Source: a virus. From it: 23,329 bases of DNA. Made by a program: the position numbers and the translations under genes. Below the pieces are notes generated by a model. That model was not told the DNA's origin and searched no databases. It saw only the letters and a program-made list of their open reading frames with translations. This document shows positions 15,704-22,497 of this stretch, in pieces (the first letter of the stretch is position 1; every line of letters starts with the position of its first letter). The DNA lies in the IMG/VR virus record IMGVR_UViG_3300050011_000035, positions 1 to 23,329 of that record. One strand, written 5' to 3'.

Positions 15704-16117
15704 CTACTCCTCAGGAGCGTCGCGATCATCGCGCTTGCCGCCGACCGTGCGGCCGGACTTGTCTTTCAGAGCGACCTTCGGATCGATGCGCTCGAAACCG
15801 GTCAGGGTGCTTTCCATGTTCTTCGCCTCGGCCGTCCCGTCGCCCTTGCTGGACATGGCGAACACCATGTGATTCCTGAGTGGCGGATAATCCTTACCCA
15901 CAGCTTTGATCCACGCCTCCCAGAACACCTTGCTGACTGGTGTGACGGAGCAGCCGTAGACGATGCGCTCCTCCTTGGTGGCAGTGAAATTGGAATGAGG
16001 CTGGATGTATCGGGACGAACGAGGCAGGTTCACACGAATGATCTCGCCTCGTTCCTCTAGACACATGGTCAGTCCATTGGGGATCTTGCAATAGACGTTG
16101 AGGAACTCTTCAGCCAT
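15704..16117 (-). CDS. Uncharacterised small head-module protein
   Basis: Encodes 137 residues from ATG at 16117 (MAEEFLNVYCKIPNGLTMCL), four bases after the capsid gene's TAA and with GGAGTG upstream. An ATG further back would lie inside the capsid gene. The N-terminal part, KIPNGLTMCLEERGE, is a motif I recall from proteins encoded just after the capsid gene in related phages. The middle has SVTPVSKVFWEAWIKAVGKD, followed by YPPLRNHMVFAMSSKGDGTA and TLTGFERIDPKVAL. The end is charged and probably flexible (KDKSGRTVGGKRDDRDAPEE). I do not recognise a defined function. A minor capsid or connector accessory role is only suggested by position. Confidence 0.72.
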   Translation of the reverse strand: MAEEFLNVYCKIPNGLTMCLEERGEIIRVNLPRSSRYIQPHSNFTATKEERIVYGCSVTPVSKVFWEAWIKAVGKDYPPLRNHMVFAMSSKGDGTAEAKNMESTLTGFERIDPKVALKDKSGRTVGGKRDDRDAPEE

Positions 16118-16121
16118 GACG

Positions 16122-17201
16122 TTACACTCCGATGATGCTGACAACGCCAGCGGGAATCTTGAGGATGAAGCCCCAGGAGCCACCAGACTTCTTCTGATGG
16201 GTGGAGCTGGTCTTGCGCACGATCGCGTGGGCGCGCATCTTCTCGGTGAAGGCGCAGAACCCGGTCTGCTGGCCCTGGACCTTCGGGGCGATCAGCTGAA
16301 CCAGATTGCCCGAGCCGGCGATGACATACTGCTGGGCGGTCTTGATGACGAGCTTGGGGAAGGCTTCCTTGAGGTAGGCCTTCAAGGACGGGGTGCCGTA
16401 CACGTTCTGCATCGGGGTCAGCAGGTAGGGTTGAACGGTGGATGGCAGACCCAGGATCAGGTCGTCTTCCATCTCGATGTTTCCCTGCAGCTGGTTCTGC
16501 AGCGTCACGAAGAGGTTCTGGATGTCCTGGAAGATCTGGACACCGGTGGCACTCTTCCACACGCCATTGAGCGGCGAGATACTGGCTGACAGCGACGGGT
16601 CGTTGGTGATGCCGTAGTTGTCGAGGTTGGCGACGCCGAAGAAGTAGGTGCGGTTCTGGAAGGTGTTCATGATCAGCGCAGAACTGACGTTCTGCTCCGC
16701 GGCCCAGTCCAGCTTGGCAAGACCGGCCTTGGCCAGTTCCTTGTCGCCCCACCGGGTAAAGCACTGGTAGGCAAAGGACTGACGCGGGATCCAGTTGGCA
16801 TTTGCGCCCACCAGACCGTTGTCGTTGTCGTCGCCGTAGGCACTGACTTCGCCCGTCGACTCGATGATCGGGAACTGGGTGCTGTCCATCAGCCAGTCAC
16901 CCTTCTTCTTCTCACCGAAGATGTCCACGGCCTTCAGCGGCACGGTCATGACTCGCACGATCTCCGGGTCGAGGTAGTTGGACAGGTAGTTGGGAATGCC
17001 GGCGTTGCTGATGGTGACCATGCCGGACTGGATCAGGTTGGTGGGCGCATCCTGGGCGAGCTGCAGAGCCTCATCCAGCGCCATACCCTTCAGCGGCGAG
17101 ACGTCCACGGCCGGGATCAGGTCAGCGTCGGTGCTGTCCATTCCGATACCGAAGCGCTCTGCAAGCAGCAGGGTTTCGTCGGTGTACTGTTCAAATGCCA
17201 T
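16122..17201 (-). CDS. Major capsid protein (DUF2184-like)
   Basis: Encodes 359 residues. ATG at 17201 is well supported by AAGGAG seven bases upstream; the open frame to 17219 is not needed. DUF2184 features are PNYLSNYLDPEIVRVMTVPL near 75-94, KKKGDWLMDSTQFPIIESTG, ANWIPRQSFAYQCFTRWGDK at 138-157, ELAKAGLAKLDWAAEQNVSS and FFGVANLDNYGITNDPSLSA. The C-terminal part has RAHAIVRKTSSTHQKKSGGS and WGFILKIPAGVVSIIGV. These proteins have the HK97 capsid fold. The gene follows the cement gene and comes before the connector, the usual order for this capsid type. No separate scaffold segment is fused to its N-terminus. Confidence 0.93.
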   Translation of the reverse strand: MAFEQYTDETLLLAERFGIGMDSTDADLIPAVDVSPLKGMALDEALQLAQDAPTNLIQSGMVTISNAGIPNYLSNYLDPEIVRVMTVPLKAVDIFGEKKKGDWLMDSTQFPIIESTGEVSAYGDDNDNGLVGANANWIPRQSFAYQCFTRWGDKELAKAGLAKLDWAAEQNVSSALIMNTFQNRTYFFGVANLDNYGITNDPSLSASISPLNGVWKSATGVQIFQDIQNLFVTLQNQLQGNIEMEDDLILGLPSTVQPYLLTPMQNVYGTPSLKAYLKEAFPKLVIKTAQQYVIAGSGNLVQLIAPKVQGQQTGFCAFTEKMRAHAIVRKTSSTHQKKSGGSWGFILKIPAGVVSIIGV

Positions 17202-17212
17202 GGTTGGTCTCC

Positions 17213-18214
17213 TTACCACCTGGTTCCGATTTTGACGAGGTCGCCCACGTTACCGGCGCTGTTGAAGTACCACGGCGTCTCGATGAAGGCGGAGAACTTG
17301 CAGGCCTGGGCGGTGATCGTTCCGGTGCTGGCGAGGCCCATGATGATGGTGCCGGACGTGCCGTTGAAGGTGCCGATGCTGGCCACCCAGTTGTTCGCGG
17401 GGATACTGGTGATCGGCTGAATCAGCTGACCAGGAACGATGTTCCCGTTGGTGACGGTGTTGATGGTCATGGTGGTGCTGGAGGTAGAGCTGACACTGGA
17501 GCAGGTGGCTCCACCGATTCCCACGTTCGCGATGGTGTTGAATGACCCACCGGTGGAGGCAGTGACCGCAGCCTGGGTGAGGTTGATGGTGCCGGAACCG
17601 GACGAAGCCGGAAGGACGAGGGTGCCAGCGGACTCGATGTAGTAGAGGCCGTTGGTGAGACCAGGACCACTCACCTGCTGACCAACGGCCAGGATGCCAC
17701 TGGTGAACGCCGTGACGTTCATGCTGTAGGAGCCGGCGGTCGTGGTGGCGGTGACCACCGCAGCGGAACCGACCACATCGGCGATGAAGGAGCCGGACGC
17801 GGCGGGGTAGACGTCACCACTGAACACGTTGGCAAACACCTTGCTTCCCACGGCGGCATCGGTGTAGACGGTCTTGCCCCAGAAGTCGCCGCGGTTGTAG
17901 AGGGTGACCGGGTAGCCGGGCGCGATGGCCATGCTCTGCTGACCGAGCCAGGTGGTGATCAGCGCCTGCTGTTCATTGGCCACGAAACCATCAGGGATGG
18001 TCGGCTGAGTAGGCGAGTAGTTGTTGACGATGGAAAGCATCGTGGCGGGGGTGAGGACCTGCCAACCGAACTTTCCGACGACGGCACCAAGCAGTCCCGA
18101 GGTGAGGTTGAATGGGCCGGCATCGACGGTAGCGGTGGGGTTCATCGACGCGCGATCACCCCAGACGGCCGGGGCCGGGTAGAGATTGACTTGCTGCTGA
18201 AAACCGGTGACCAT
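17213..18214 (-). CDS. Structural cement / head decoration protein with two inserted modules
   Basis: Encodes 333 residues from ATG at 18214, with AAGGAG overlapping the previous TAA. The N-terminal 135 residues match the cement-protein pattern: MVTGFQQQVNLYPAPAVWGD, NPTATVDAGPFNL, VGKFGWQV, PDGFVANEQQALITTWLGQQ, PGYPVTLYNRGDFWG and AAVGSKVFANVFSGDVYPA. The final 25 residues (AFIETPWYFNSAGNVGDLVK, then IGTRW) supply the last strand of that fold. The ~170 residues between are two copies of the recurrent beta-module, 148-222 and 235-305. They probably project from the capsid surface. Without them the protein would be about 165 residues, close to plain cement proteins. Confidence 0.85.
   Translation of the reverse strand: MVTGFQQQVNLYPAPAVWGDRASMNPTATVDAGPFNLTSGLLGAVVGKFGWQVLTPATMLSIVNNYSPTQPTIPDGFVANEQQALITTWLGQQSMAIAPGYPVTLYNRGDFWGKTVYTDAAVGSKVFANVFSGDVYPAASGSFIADVVGSAAVVTATTTAGSYSMNVTAFTSGILAVGQQVSGPGLTNGLYYIESAGTLVLPASSGSGTINLTQAAVTASTGGSFNTIANVGIGGATCSSVSSTSSTTMTINTVTNGNIVPGQLIQPITSIPANNWVASIGTFNGTSGTIIMGLASTGTITAQACKFSAFIETPWYFNSAGNVGDLVKIGTRW
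17300..17512 (-). other. Inserted beta-module copy 6 (second in the cement protein)
   Basis: Residues about 235-305: TTMTINTVTNGNIVPGQLIQ, SIPANNWVASIGTFNGTSGT, then IIMGLASTG. Its IGTFNGTSGT(I/V)I segment is shared with the DUF4054 connector copy both in protein and in DNA. Confidence 0.7.
17549..17773 (-). other. Inserted beta-module copy 5 (first in the cement protein)
   Basis: Residues about 148-222: GSYSMNVTAFTSGILAVGQQ, VSGPGLTNGLYYIES, then TLVLPASSGSGTINLTQAAV. It follows the G.LAVGQ.VSG.G pattern and is separated from copy 6 by about 12 residues. Confidence 0.68.
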
Positions 18215-18226
18215 GTGTTCTTCTCC

Positions 18227-19198
18227 TTATGCCAGGCCGGGAATGTTGGTGTACTTCTCACTGAGGGTCTTGGCCTTGGCCGAGTCCTGAGCGAGACGAA
18301 CGTTGGATTTCGTTCCACGCGTGGCGTCGATCGCCATCAGCGCCTTGAAGGTTCCCTTGTATGCCACGGGCGGGATCTCAGTCAGGTCAATACCCTTGCG
18401 GGTCTTGGCCAGCTCGTCCAGCGCCATCTTGAACATCTTGGTGGAACTGGTGGTGTAGGGGTCAACCTTGCCGATGACCGGCTTGACCAGAGCGGCAGCC
18501 TCGAAGCGGGCGCCCATGCGGGAGATGGCGAGCTCGGCACCCTCTTCACGGGCGGCGTCCAAGGCCTGGTCCAGAGCCTTCTTACTGGGAAAGGCGTCCT
18601 TGGCCTTCTTGCTGTCTTTCTCCACCCACTCCCCCTCATCGTTCTGGTCCTGATCGCCCTTCTTGTTCTTGAGAGCGATGTTCGTGTTCTTGATGGCAGC
18701 GTCTTCGCCGCCATCTTCTTCGTCTCCCTCCTCACCGTCATCTTCGGTGTCTTTCTTGCCCTTGGCTTTCTTGGCGTCCTTGGCCTTCTTGGCGTCTTTG
18801 GCCTTCTTCCAGGCCTTGAACTCCGCGTCTTCTGATTCCATCTCGTCCTTAGCCTTGTCGTTGGCATCGTCGTTGGAGTCGTCGTCTCCGTCCATGCACT
18901 CCGCGTTTTCCTTCTTGATGTCCAGGGCGAGGTCCACCGGCATCAGCGCGGTGAGGATCTTGCGCAGATCATCGAGCTTGGCGTCAGCGGCAAGACGCGC
19001 GCCGAACTTCTCATTGATGGTGCCCACGATGCCCTCGATCTGACGATCATAGCGGGCGGGGGTGATGCTCTTGCAGAGCGCTTCAAGCTCCACGGACTGG
19101 AGCGATTGATCCGCAGCCATCCTGGGTGCGAGGAAGCTGGCGAGCGCACCCATGACACGATGGCCTTGGCTGGAAAGGGGTTTGAGGTTCTTGCCCAT
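18227..19198 (-). CDS. Charged scaffold-like head protein
   Basis: Encodes 323 residues; ATG at 19198 has AGGAGG upstream. The first 95 residues are helical (HRVMGALASFLAPRMAADQS and KLDDLRKILTALMPVDLALD). Residues about 100-200 are extremely charged: an Asp/Glu/Asn run, then repeated KKAKDA units, then an acidic Glu/Asp/Gly run. The last 120 residues are helical again, with REEGAELAISRMGARFEAAA and VDPYTTSSTKMFKMALDELA. In several related phages I recall a similar helical C-terminal region fused behind the DUF2213 protease; here it is a separate gene. Coiled, charged, adjacent to the protease and upstream of the capsid gene are all marks of a scaffolding protein. I infer that role; no family match is claimed. 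Confidence 0.65.
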   Translation of the reverse strand: MGKNLKPLSSQGHRVMGALASFLAPRMAADQSLQSVELEALCKSITPARYDRQIEGIVGTINEKFGARLAADAKLDDLRKILTALMPVDLALDIKKENAECMDGDDDSNDDANDKAKDEMESEDAEFKAWKKAKDAKKAKDAKKAKGKKDTEDDGEEGDEEDGGEDAAIKNTNIALKNKKGDQDQNDEGEWVEKDSKKAKDAFPSKKALDQALDAAREEGAELAISRMGARFEAAALVKPVIGKVDPYTTSSTKMFKMALDELAKTRKGIDLTEIPPVAYKGTFKALMAIDATRGTKSNVRLAQDSAKAKTLSEKYTNIPGLA

Positions 19199-19222
19199 GC
19201 TGGGCCTCCTGATGTAGTGGGT

Positions 19223-20179
19223 TCATTTGCTCTCGGTCACGCTTCCCTTGTTGAACGTGCCGATCTTGAACTTCTTCTCTGCCGCGCGGATGCGCTGTTC
19301 GATCTTCGTCTGGTCCTCCTGCGAATACATGGAGCGGTTCTTGGGCATGCCCCAGTAGGAAGCGGCAGCCTGCACCTGCTCATGAGTGTTCAGCTTGTAC
19401 TTCTTGTTCTTCGGATCCGCATAAGTTCCTCCTTCTCCTTCTCGGAAGCTATTCGAGACGTCGTCCCGACGAGTGATGTCCTTGGTCTGCTCCACCGTGA
19501 TCGAGCTTGGCCCGGCATCACGAGCGTCTAAGCCCAGGGCGAAGCGAATTCGTTCGGTGTTACCACACCCAAGTGCTTCACTGATGCGCGAGTAGATGAT
19601 GACTGAGCACTCCTTCATCTTTGCGTCCATGACCTTCACATCATGACCAACCCTCCCCTCGGGCACCAGACTGACATGATTGCCACGGATGTCACGCATG
19701 ATTCCGTCGTAGTGCTTACCTTCAAAGGTTCCGGGTGTCATGTCCGGCTGATAGCGATAAGCGCAACTGAGTTCCGCCTTCTTCTCCGCCTCCACGTCCT
19801 TGATCGCCGATTGGGTGTGCACCACCATGGAGTTCTTCAGGTAACCGTCGGTAAAGGTGGCGTCGGTCCCCGTACTACCTACAACATGCTTCTTGACCTC
19901 CGGGTCATCCAACTGGAACTTATCCAGCGGGATGTGCTTGTCGAGCAGTGGGAGATTGTTGAAGGTTGCCGCGCCTTTCTTCAGCTCGGCCGGATCACGC
20001 AGCATGTAGTAGGTCTGATCAGGTTTAAGCCCCAGCGCCTCACTGCCAGGAATCTCCCGGCCCCAGTAGGGGTTGACGATCGCCTTCGAGATGTTGGTCT
20101 CGGAGATGTGAAGGAAGCCGTTGTCGTCGGTGTGACGCTTGGAACCTTTGTCGAAAGCGAGGACGCTGATGTCGATCAT
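19223..20179 (-). CDS. DUF2213 prohead protease with a C-terminal DUF6582-like segment
   Basis: Encodes 318 residues from ATG at 20179 with CGGAGC upstream. Residues 20-185 fit DUF2213: ETNISKAIVNPYWGREIPGS, EALGLKPDQTYYMLRDPAEL, FNNLPLLDKHIPL, VGSTGTDATFTDGYLKNSMV, then AELSCAYRYQPDMTPGTFEG and GIMRDIRGNHVSLVPEGRVG. Ser138 in ELSCAY and His168 in GNHVSLV, with His82, are candidate catalytic residues of the herpesvirus-assemblin-like prohead protease fold. Residues 250-305 (YADPKNKKYKLNTHEQVQAA, ASYWGMPKNRSMYS, then EQRIRAAEKKFKIG) match a short domain of the DUF6582 type often found next to DUF2213. The protease probably processes the scaffold and head proteins during maturation. Confidence 0.85.
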   Translation of the reverse strand: MIDISVLAFDKGSKRHTDDNGFLHISETNISKAIVNPYWGREIPGSEALGLKPDQTYYMLRDPAELKKGAATFNNLPLLDKHIPLDKFQLDDPEVKKHVVGSTGTDATFTDGYLKNSMVVHTQSAIKDVEAEKKAELSCAYRYQPDMTPGTFEGKHYDGIMRDIRGNHVSLVPEGRVGHDVKVMDAKMKECSVIIYSRISEALGCGNTERIRFALGLDARDAGPSSITVEQTKDITRRDDVSNSFREGEGGTYADPKNKKYKLNTHEQVQAAASYWGMPKNRSMYSQEDQTKIEQRIRAAEKKFKIGTFNKGSVTESK

Positions 20180-20227
20180 GTAAAGCTCCGGGCGGGTGGT
20201 TATCCCGCAAAGGAGAGATGATGAAAT

Positions 20228-20491
20228 TTACGGCTTGACTTCTTCGTTCGACGCCGGATCTTCAGGGAAGGGGATGGCATCCACGTAGCCGGGCTGACCC
20301 TGCGGGCCGAACTGAATGACGGTGATGGAACCATCTTCGTTGGCGAGGAAGTAGGCCTTGGTCTTGTCAAGCTTGGTAAACGGCATGAAGATCTCGTTCA
20401 TCTTCGCCTGGATTGGCGTCAGCTGCATCATGACTTTGTTCGAGGCGATGATGACTTCCTTCAGGTTAGTCACGTCGGTGTAGGTGATCAC
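20228..20491 (-). CDS. Small hypothetical protein
   Basis: Encodes 87 residues from GTG at 20491, chosen because AAGGAG lies six bases upstream and the preceding gene's TAA forms part of that site. The same frame is open to 20713, but that part overlaps the preceding gene in another frame and is a Pro/Arg-rich shadow. The protein reads MITYTDVTNLKEVIIASNKV, then MMQLTPIQAKMNEIFMPFTK and YFLANEDGSITVIQFGPQGQ. It ends in an acidic segment (FPEDPASNEEVKP). I do not recognise a family. The compact size and head-module position suggest a minor virion or assembly role. Between it and the protease start lie 48 bases with no obvious feature apart from that gene's ribosome-binding site. Confidence 0.68.
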   Translation of the reverse strand: MITYTDVTNLKEVIIASNKVMMQLTPIQAKMNEIFMPFTKLDKTKAYFLANEDGSITVIQFGPQGQPGYVDAIPFPEDPASNEEVKP

Positions 20492-20501
20492 GTAGTTCTC
20501 C

Positions 20502-20732
20502 TTATCGGCCAGCGGCCTTGAGTTGAGCGGCGCACGTGAGGTGCGTAGCCGCTTGGGTTTGGTGATAGATGACCTTCTGGGTAAGACCGATGCCGTTCCA
20601 CGCAGCCTGTGCGGCGATGTGAGCACTGTTACCCATGTAGTGAAGCTGCGAGGTCTGAAGGGCGTTGGCCTGGGCGGTAACGGCATCAGCCGCGGCGGAA
20701 AGGGTGTTGGCATTATCCAACTGAGCGGTCAT
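20502..20732 (-). CDS. Small helical hypothetical protein
   Basis: Encodes 76 residues; the ATG overlaps the stop of the minor head gene as ATGA, and GAGGAGG lies upstream. The sequence is rich in Ala, Gln and His (TLSAAADAVTAQANALQTSQ, LHYMGNSAHIAAQAAWNGIG, YHQTQAATHLTCAAQLKAAG). It should form one or two long helices. The HxxAxxA spacing resembles the helical tails of the portal protein and of the 21644-22042 gene. Function is unknown. Confidence 0.68.
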   Translation of the reverse strand: MTAQLDNANTLSAAADAVTAQANALQTSQLHYMGNSAHIAAQAAWNGIGLTQKVIYHQTQAATHLTCAAQLKAAGR

Positions 20733-21637
20733 GTGGCCTCCTCATCGTTGTAGCCAGGGATGATGGAATCGGCGAGACAGCCACAGTTGACTTCGGTGCC
20801 TGGCCACACCTGATCACCGTTTTCATTGGTCATTCCAACTTCAACGTCATACGTTGCCCCCTCGTCACTCCATGCTGAGTGCTCCTCACGAGGATGAAGG
20901 CTGGCGAATGTTTCCACCCAGAACGCTTGGGTGATGCCACAGTCGAGCTGTCGAGTGCGATGGAACATGCTCGTCATCTTGTTGTTCTGGTCACGGGCGA
21001 TGAGTGCGGCTCGACGACGAGTGATGTCAAACTCCTCTTCAAGCGCATCGGTGAAGCCCACCACGTCACGCCCAGCTTCGATGCTCTCACGGGCCATATC
21101 ACGTATCTGCTTGTGGGCTTTCTTGTGGATGCTCTTGATGAGATCGACGTTGTCTTTCAACTGGTTCTTGATGGTCTGCTTCAGCCGGTCGGTCAGGTCG
21201 AACTTCACGTCAAAGTCCTTCCACCTTGGCTTACTGCTCTCTGCCGAGTCCATGGAGACCTCGTCCCCATCAGAGTTTGGCTGACGTTGTGCTACGACGA
21301 TCTTCTTGTGCTGCAAGGCGCCACACATCGCGAGATCGTGGTGACGAAGTGCGCGATACACTGCACCGTAAGCAACGTTGAAAGCGACATCGTCAAAAGC
21401 TCTCTGCCAACCGGTCTCCAGCTCGTCGAGCTCTTGATTGAGCTCACCCATGTGGAAAGTCATCGGCAGCACCGGTCGTGGCGCCCGGTTGTAAAGCGGC
21501 ACGAGTGCGTGACTGTAGCTCTCACACATCGCGTCGATGAGCTTCACCATCTCCGCTTCATACCACGCACGGACACCCGCGCTCGGGTGGATGGGCCCGA
21601 GGCGAGTGGCGGTGGGGGATGGAGAGATGAGTTTCAT
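20729..21637 (-). CDS. Phage minor head / head morphogenesis protein (Mu gpF-like)
   Basis: Encodes 302 residues from ATG at 21637; the upstream site is weak (GAAAGAAG). Residues 150-295 contain the gpF-like signature: IRDMARESIEAGRDVVGFTD, EFDITRRRAALIARDQNNKM, TSMFHRTRQLDCGITQAFWV, ETFASLHPREEHSAWSDEGA, then WPGTEVNCGC near the C-terminus. The RxxLIARDQ...W...R.EH...PGT..NC.C order is characteristic. The N-terminal 120 residues are helical. Related proteins occupy the region near the portal and are needed to start head assembly. The gene keeps the usual position after the portal and before the protease, with small genes around it. Confidence 0.88.
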   Translation of the reverse strand: MKLISPSPTATRLGPIHPSAGVRAWYEAEMVKLIDAMCESYSHALVPLYNRAPRPVLPMTFHMGELNQELDELETGWQRAFDDVAFNVAYGAVYRALRHHDLAMCGALQHKKIVVAQRQPNSDGDEVSMDSAESSKPRWKDFDVKFDLTDRLKQTIKNQLKDNVDLIKSIHKKAHKQIRDMARESIEAGRDVVGFTDALEEEFDITRRRAALIARDQNNKMTSMFHRTRQLDCGITQAFWVETFASLHPREEHSAWSDEGATYDVEVGMTNENGDQVWPGTEVNCGCLADSIIPGYNDEEAT

Positions 21638-21643
21638 GTTCTA

Positions 21644-22042
21644 CTACTTCTTTCCGAACCAGATGGAACTCGGAGGTTTATAACCACCTACTGTGACATG
21701 CTTTCCTGGACCGGCATTCTTCTCAGCACTACGATGTGCCGCAGCCAAATCGGCATGCTGTTTTGCCTTTGCGGTGTATTTGGTGTGTTGCTCACGATGT
21801 GATGGCGACATAGTTTGAAGACCATTACCACTCTTCGCCTCAATTGCCCGGGCGTTAGCTTGTTGACGTTGAGCTGCGCCTGAGTGTGCCAGCGCAGCCT
21901 CATGATGCGCTTCTTTGGACCCGATCCGGTTGGCCTGTGCCGTCAGTTCATGCGCTTCTTTGGAAGATCCGCTGCCCGTATACTGATTGGTCCCTTCCGG
22001 ATTCGAGTCCAGCGTGATAGAACCTTTCAGTCGGTTGGTCAT
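21644..22042 (-). CDS. His/Ala-rich helical accessory head-module protein
   Basis: Encodes 132 residues; starts in an ATGA overlap with the preceding small gene. The N-terminus GSITLDSNPEGTNQYTGSGS is a Gly/Ser/Asn-rich linker type that I recall in portal-adjacent proteins of environmental phages. Residues 27-110 are a long helical run with regular A/H spacing (SSKEAHELTAQANRIGSKEA, HHEAALAHSGAAQRQQANAR, KYTAKAKQHADLAAAHRSAE). The end VTVGGYKPPSSIWFGKK is short and could be an anchor. The H..A...H..A pattern is shared with the portal C-terminal tail. No enzyme motif is visible, and function is unknown. Confidence 0.72.
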   Translation of the reverse strand: MTNRLKGSITLDSNPEGTNQYTGSGSSKEAHELTAQANRIGSKEAHHEAALAHSGAAQRQQANARAIEAKSGNGLQTMSPSHREQHTKYTAKAKQHADLAAAHRSAEKNAGPGKHVTVGGYKPPSSIWFGKK

Positions 22043-22281
22043 TGTCCGTCTCCGTTGTTCGACGTTCCGCCATCAGCACCGTCAAGCTGGGTGGGAATGA
22101 TTGGGTCGACGACCACGGTGCTGGGGTCAGCGATCGCCACAGTCTGCGGCTGAGACGACGCATATGCCAGACCGACGCACGGAATGTCATTCAGGCAAAG
22201 GTGTGGCAGTGTGACGGGACTGACACTGTCATCCAGAACGTTGACGGTTCGTCCACAGCATTGAAAAACGTATTGGGCCAT
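22039..22281 (-). CDS. Small cysteine-containing hypothetical protein
   Basis: Encodes 80 residues. ATG at 22281 has a strong AAGGAG site six bases upstream, and the stop overlaps the next start as ATGA. The N-terminal half has four cysteines and one histidine (QCCGRTVNVLDDSV, then LPHLCLNDIPC), which could bind a metal ion or form disulfides. The C-terminal half is Pro/Asp/Gly-rich and probably disordered (PTQLDGADGGTSNNGDGQ). I do not recognise a family. Confidence 0.7.
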   Translation of the reverse strand: MAQYVFQCCGRTVNVLDDSVSPVTLPHLCLNDIPCVGLAYASSQPQTVAIADPSTVVVDPIIPTQLDGADGGTSNNGDGQ

Positions 22282-22300
22282 GATAAGCTCCTTAGATGAC

Positions 22301-22497
22301 CTACAGGTAGTCGATGAAGCCAGTCACATCGTTCGCAGCGAGACTGGTAGTGGTGTTGTCGGTAAGACCGATGCCAGAGGTCACCGCCCACATGATGCCG
22401 GTGCTGACGCCATGACCGGCGAGGCGGAGTAGCTCCAAAGTGCGTTGGTAGACTGGTCGTTGGCGGATGCGTAAGCGATCGGGGGCGGATTACTCAT
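22301..22497 (-). pseudogene. Small head-module gene broken by an apparent -1 frameshift (or a sequencing error)
   Basis: An ATG at 22497 overlaps the preceding stop as ATGA and opens MSNPPPIAYASANDQSTNAL with GC-rich third positions. This frame then becomes poor and stops at about residue 38. At CTTT (22440-22437) the -1 frame takes over with ELLRLAGHGVSTGIMWAVTS, then GIGLTDNTTTSLAANDVTGF and IDYL before a TAG at 22301-22303. That second frame also has GC-rich third positions, has no start codon of its own at a sensible place, and fills the space up to the next ribosome-binding site. Adding one T would give a single protein of about 65 residues. A lost base in the phage, an assembly error, or weak slippage are all possible. 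Confidence 0.6.

Noticed and set aside
18191-18835. Plus-strand open frame of 214 codons with Leu/Val-rich, membrane-like content
   Set aside because: The apparent hydrophobicity is the complement of the Lys/Asp/Glu-rich scaffold-like region; no ribosome-binding context or family pattern.
20492-20713. N-terminal extension of the 20228-20491 gene
   Set aside because: It overlaps the 20502-20732 gene in another frame and is Pro/Arg-rich; the GTG at 20491 has a good ribosome-binding site.
20879-21802. Long plus-strand open frame (307 codons) opposite the minor head gene
   Set aside because: It is antisense to the well-supported gpF-like protein, has no operon partners on its strand, and its composition is that of a shadow frame in GC-rich DNA.
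22191-22391. 66-codon minus-strand frame starting MGGDLWHRSY
   Set aside because: It overlaps the better coding frame of the broken small gene and the start of the Cys-bearing gene; composition is shadow-like.
22435-22440. CTTTGG as a programmed frameshift site in the broken small gene
   Set aside because: It does not fit the X XXY YYZ heptamer in the first frame, and I saw no clear downstream stem; a missing base is simpler.
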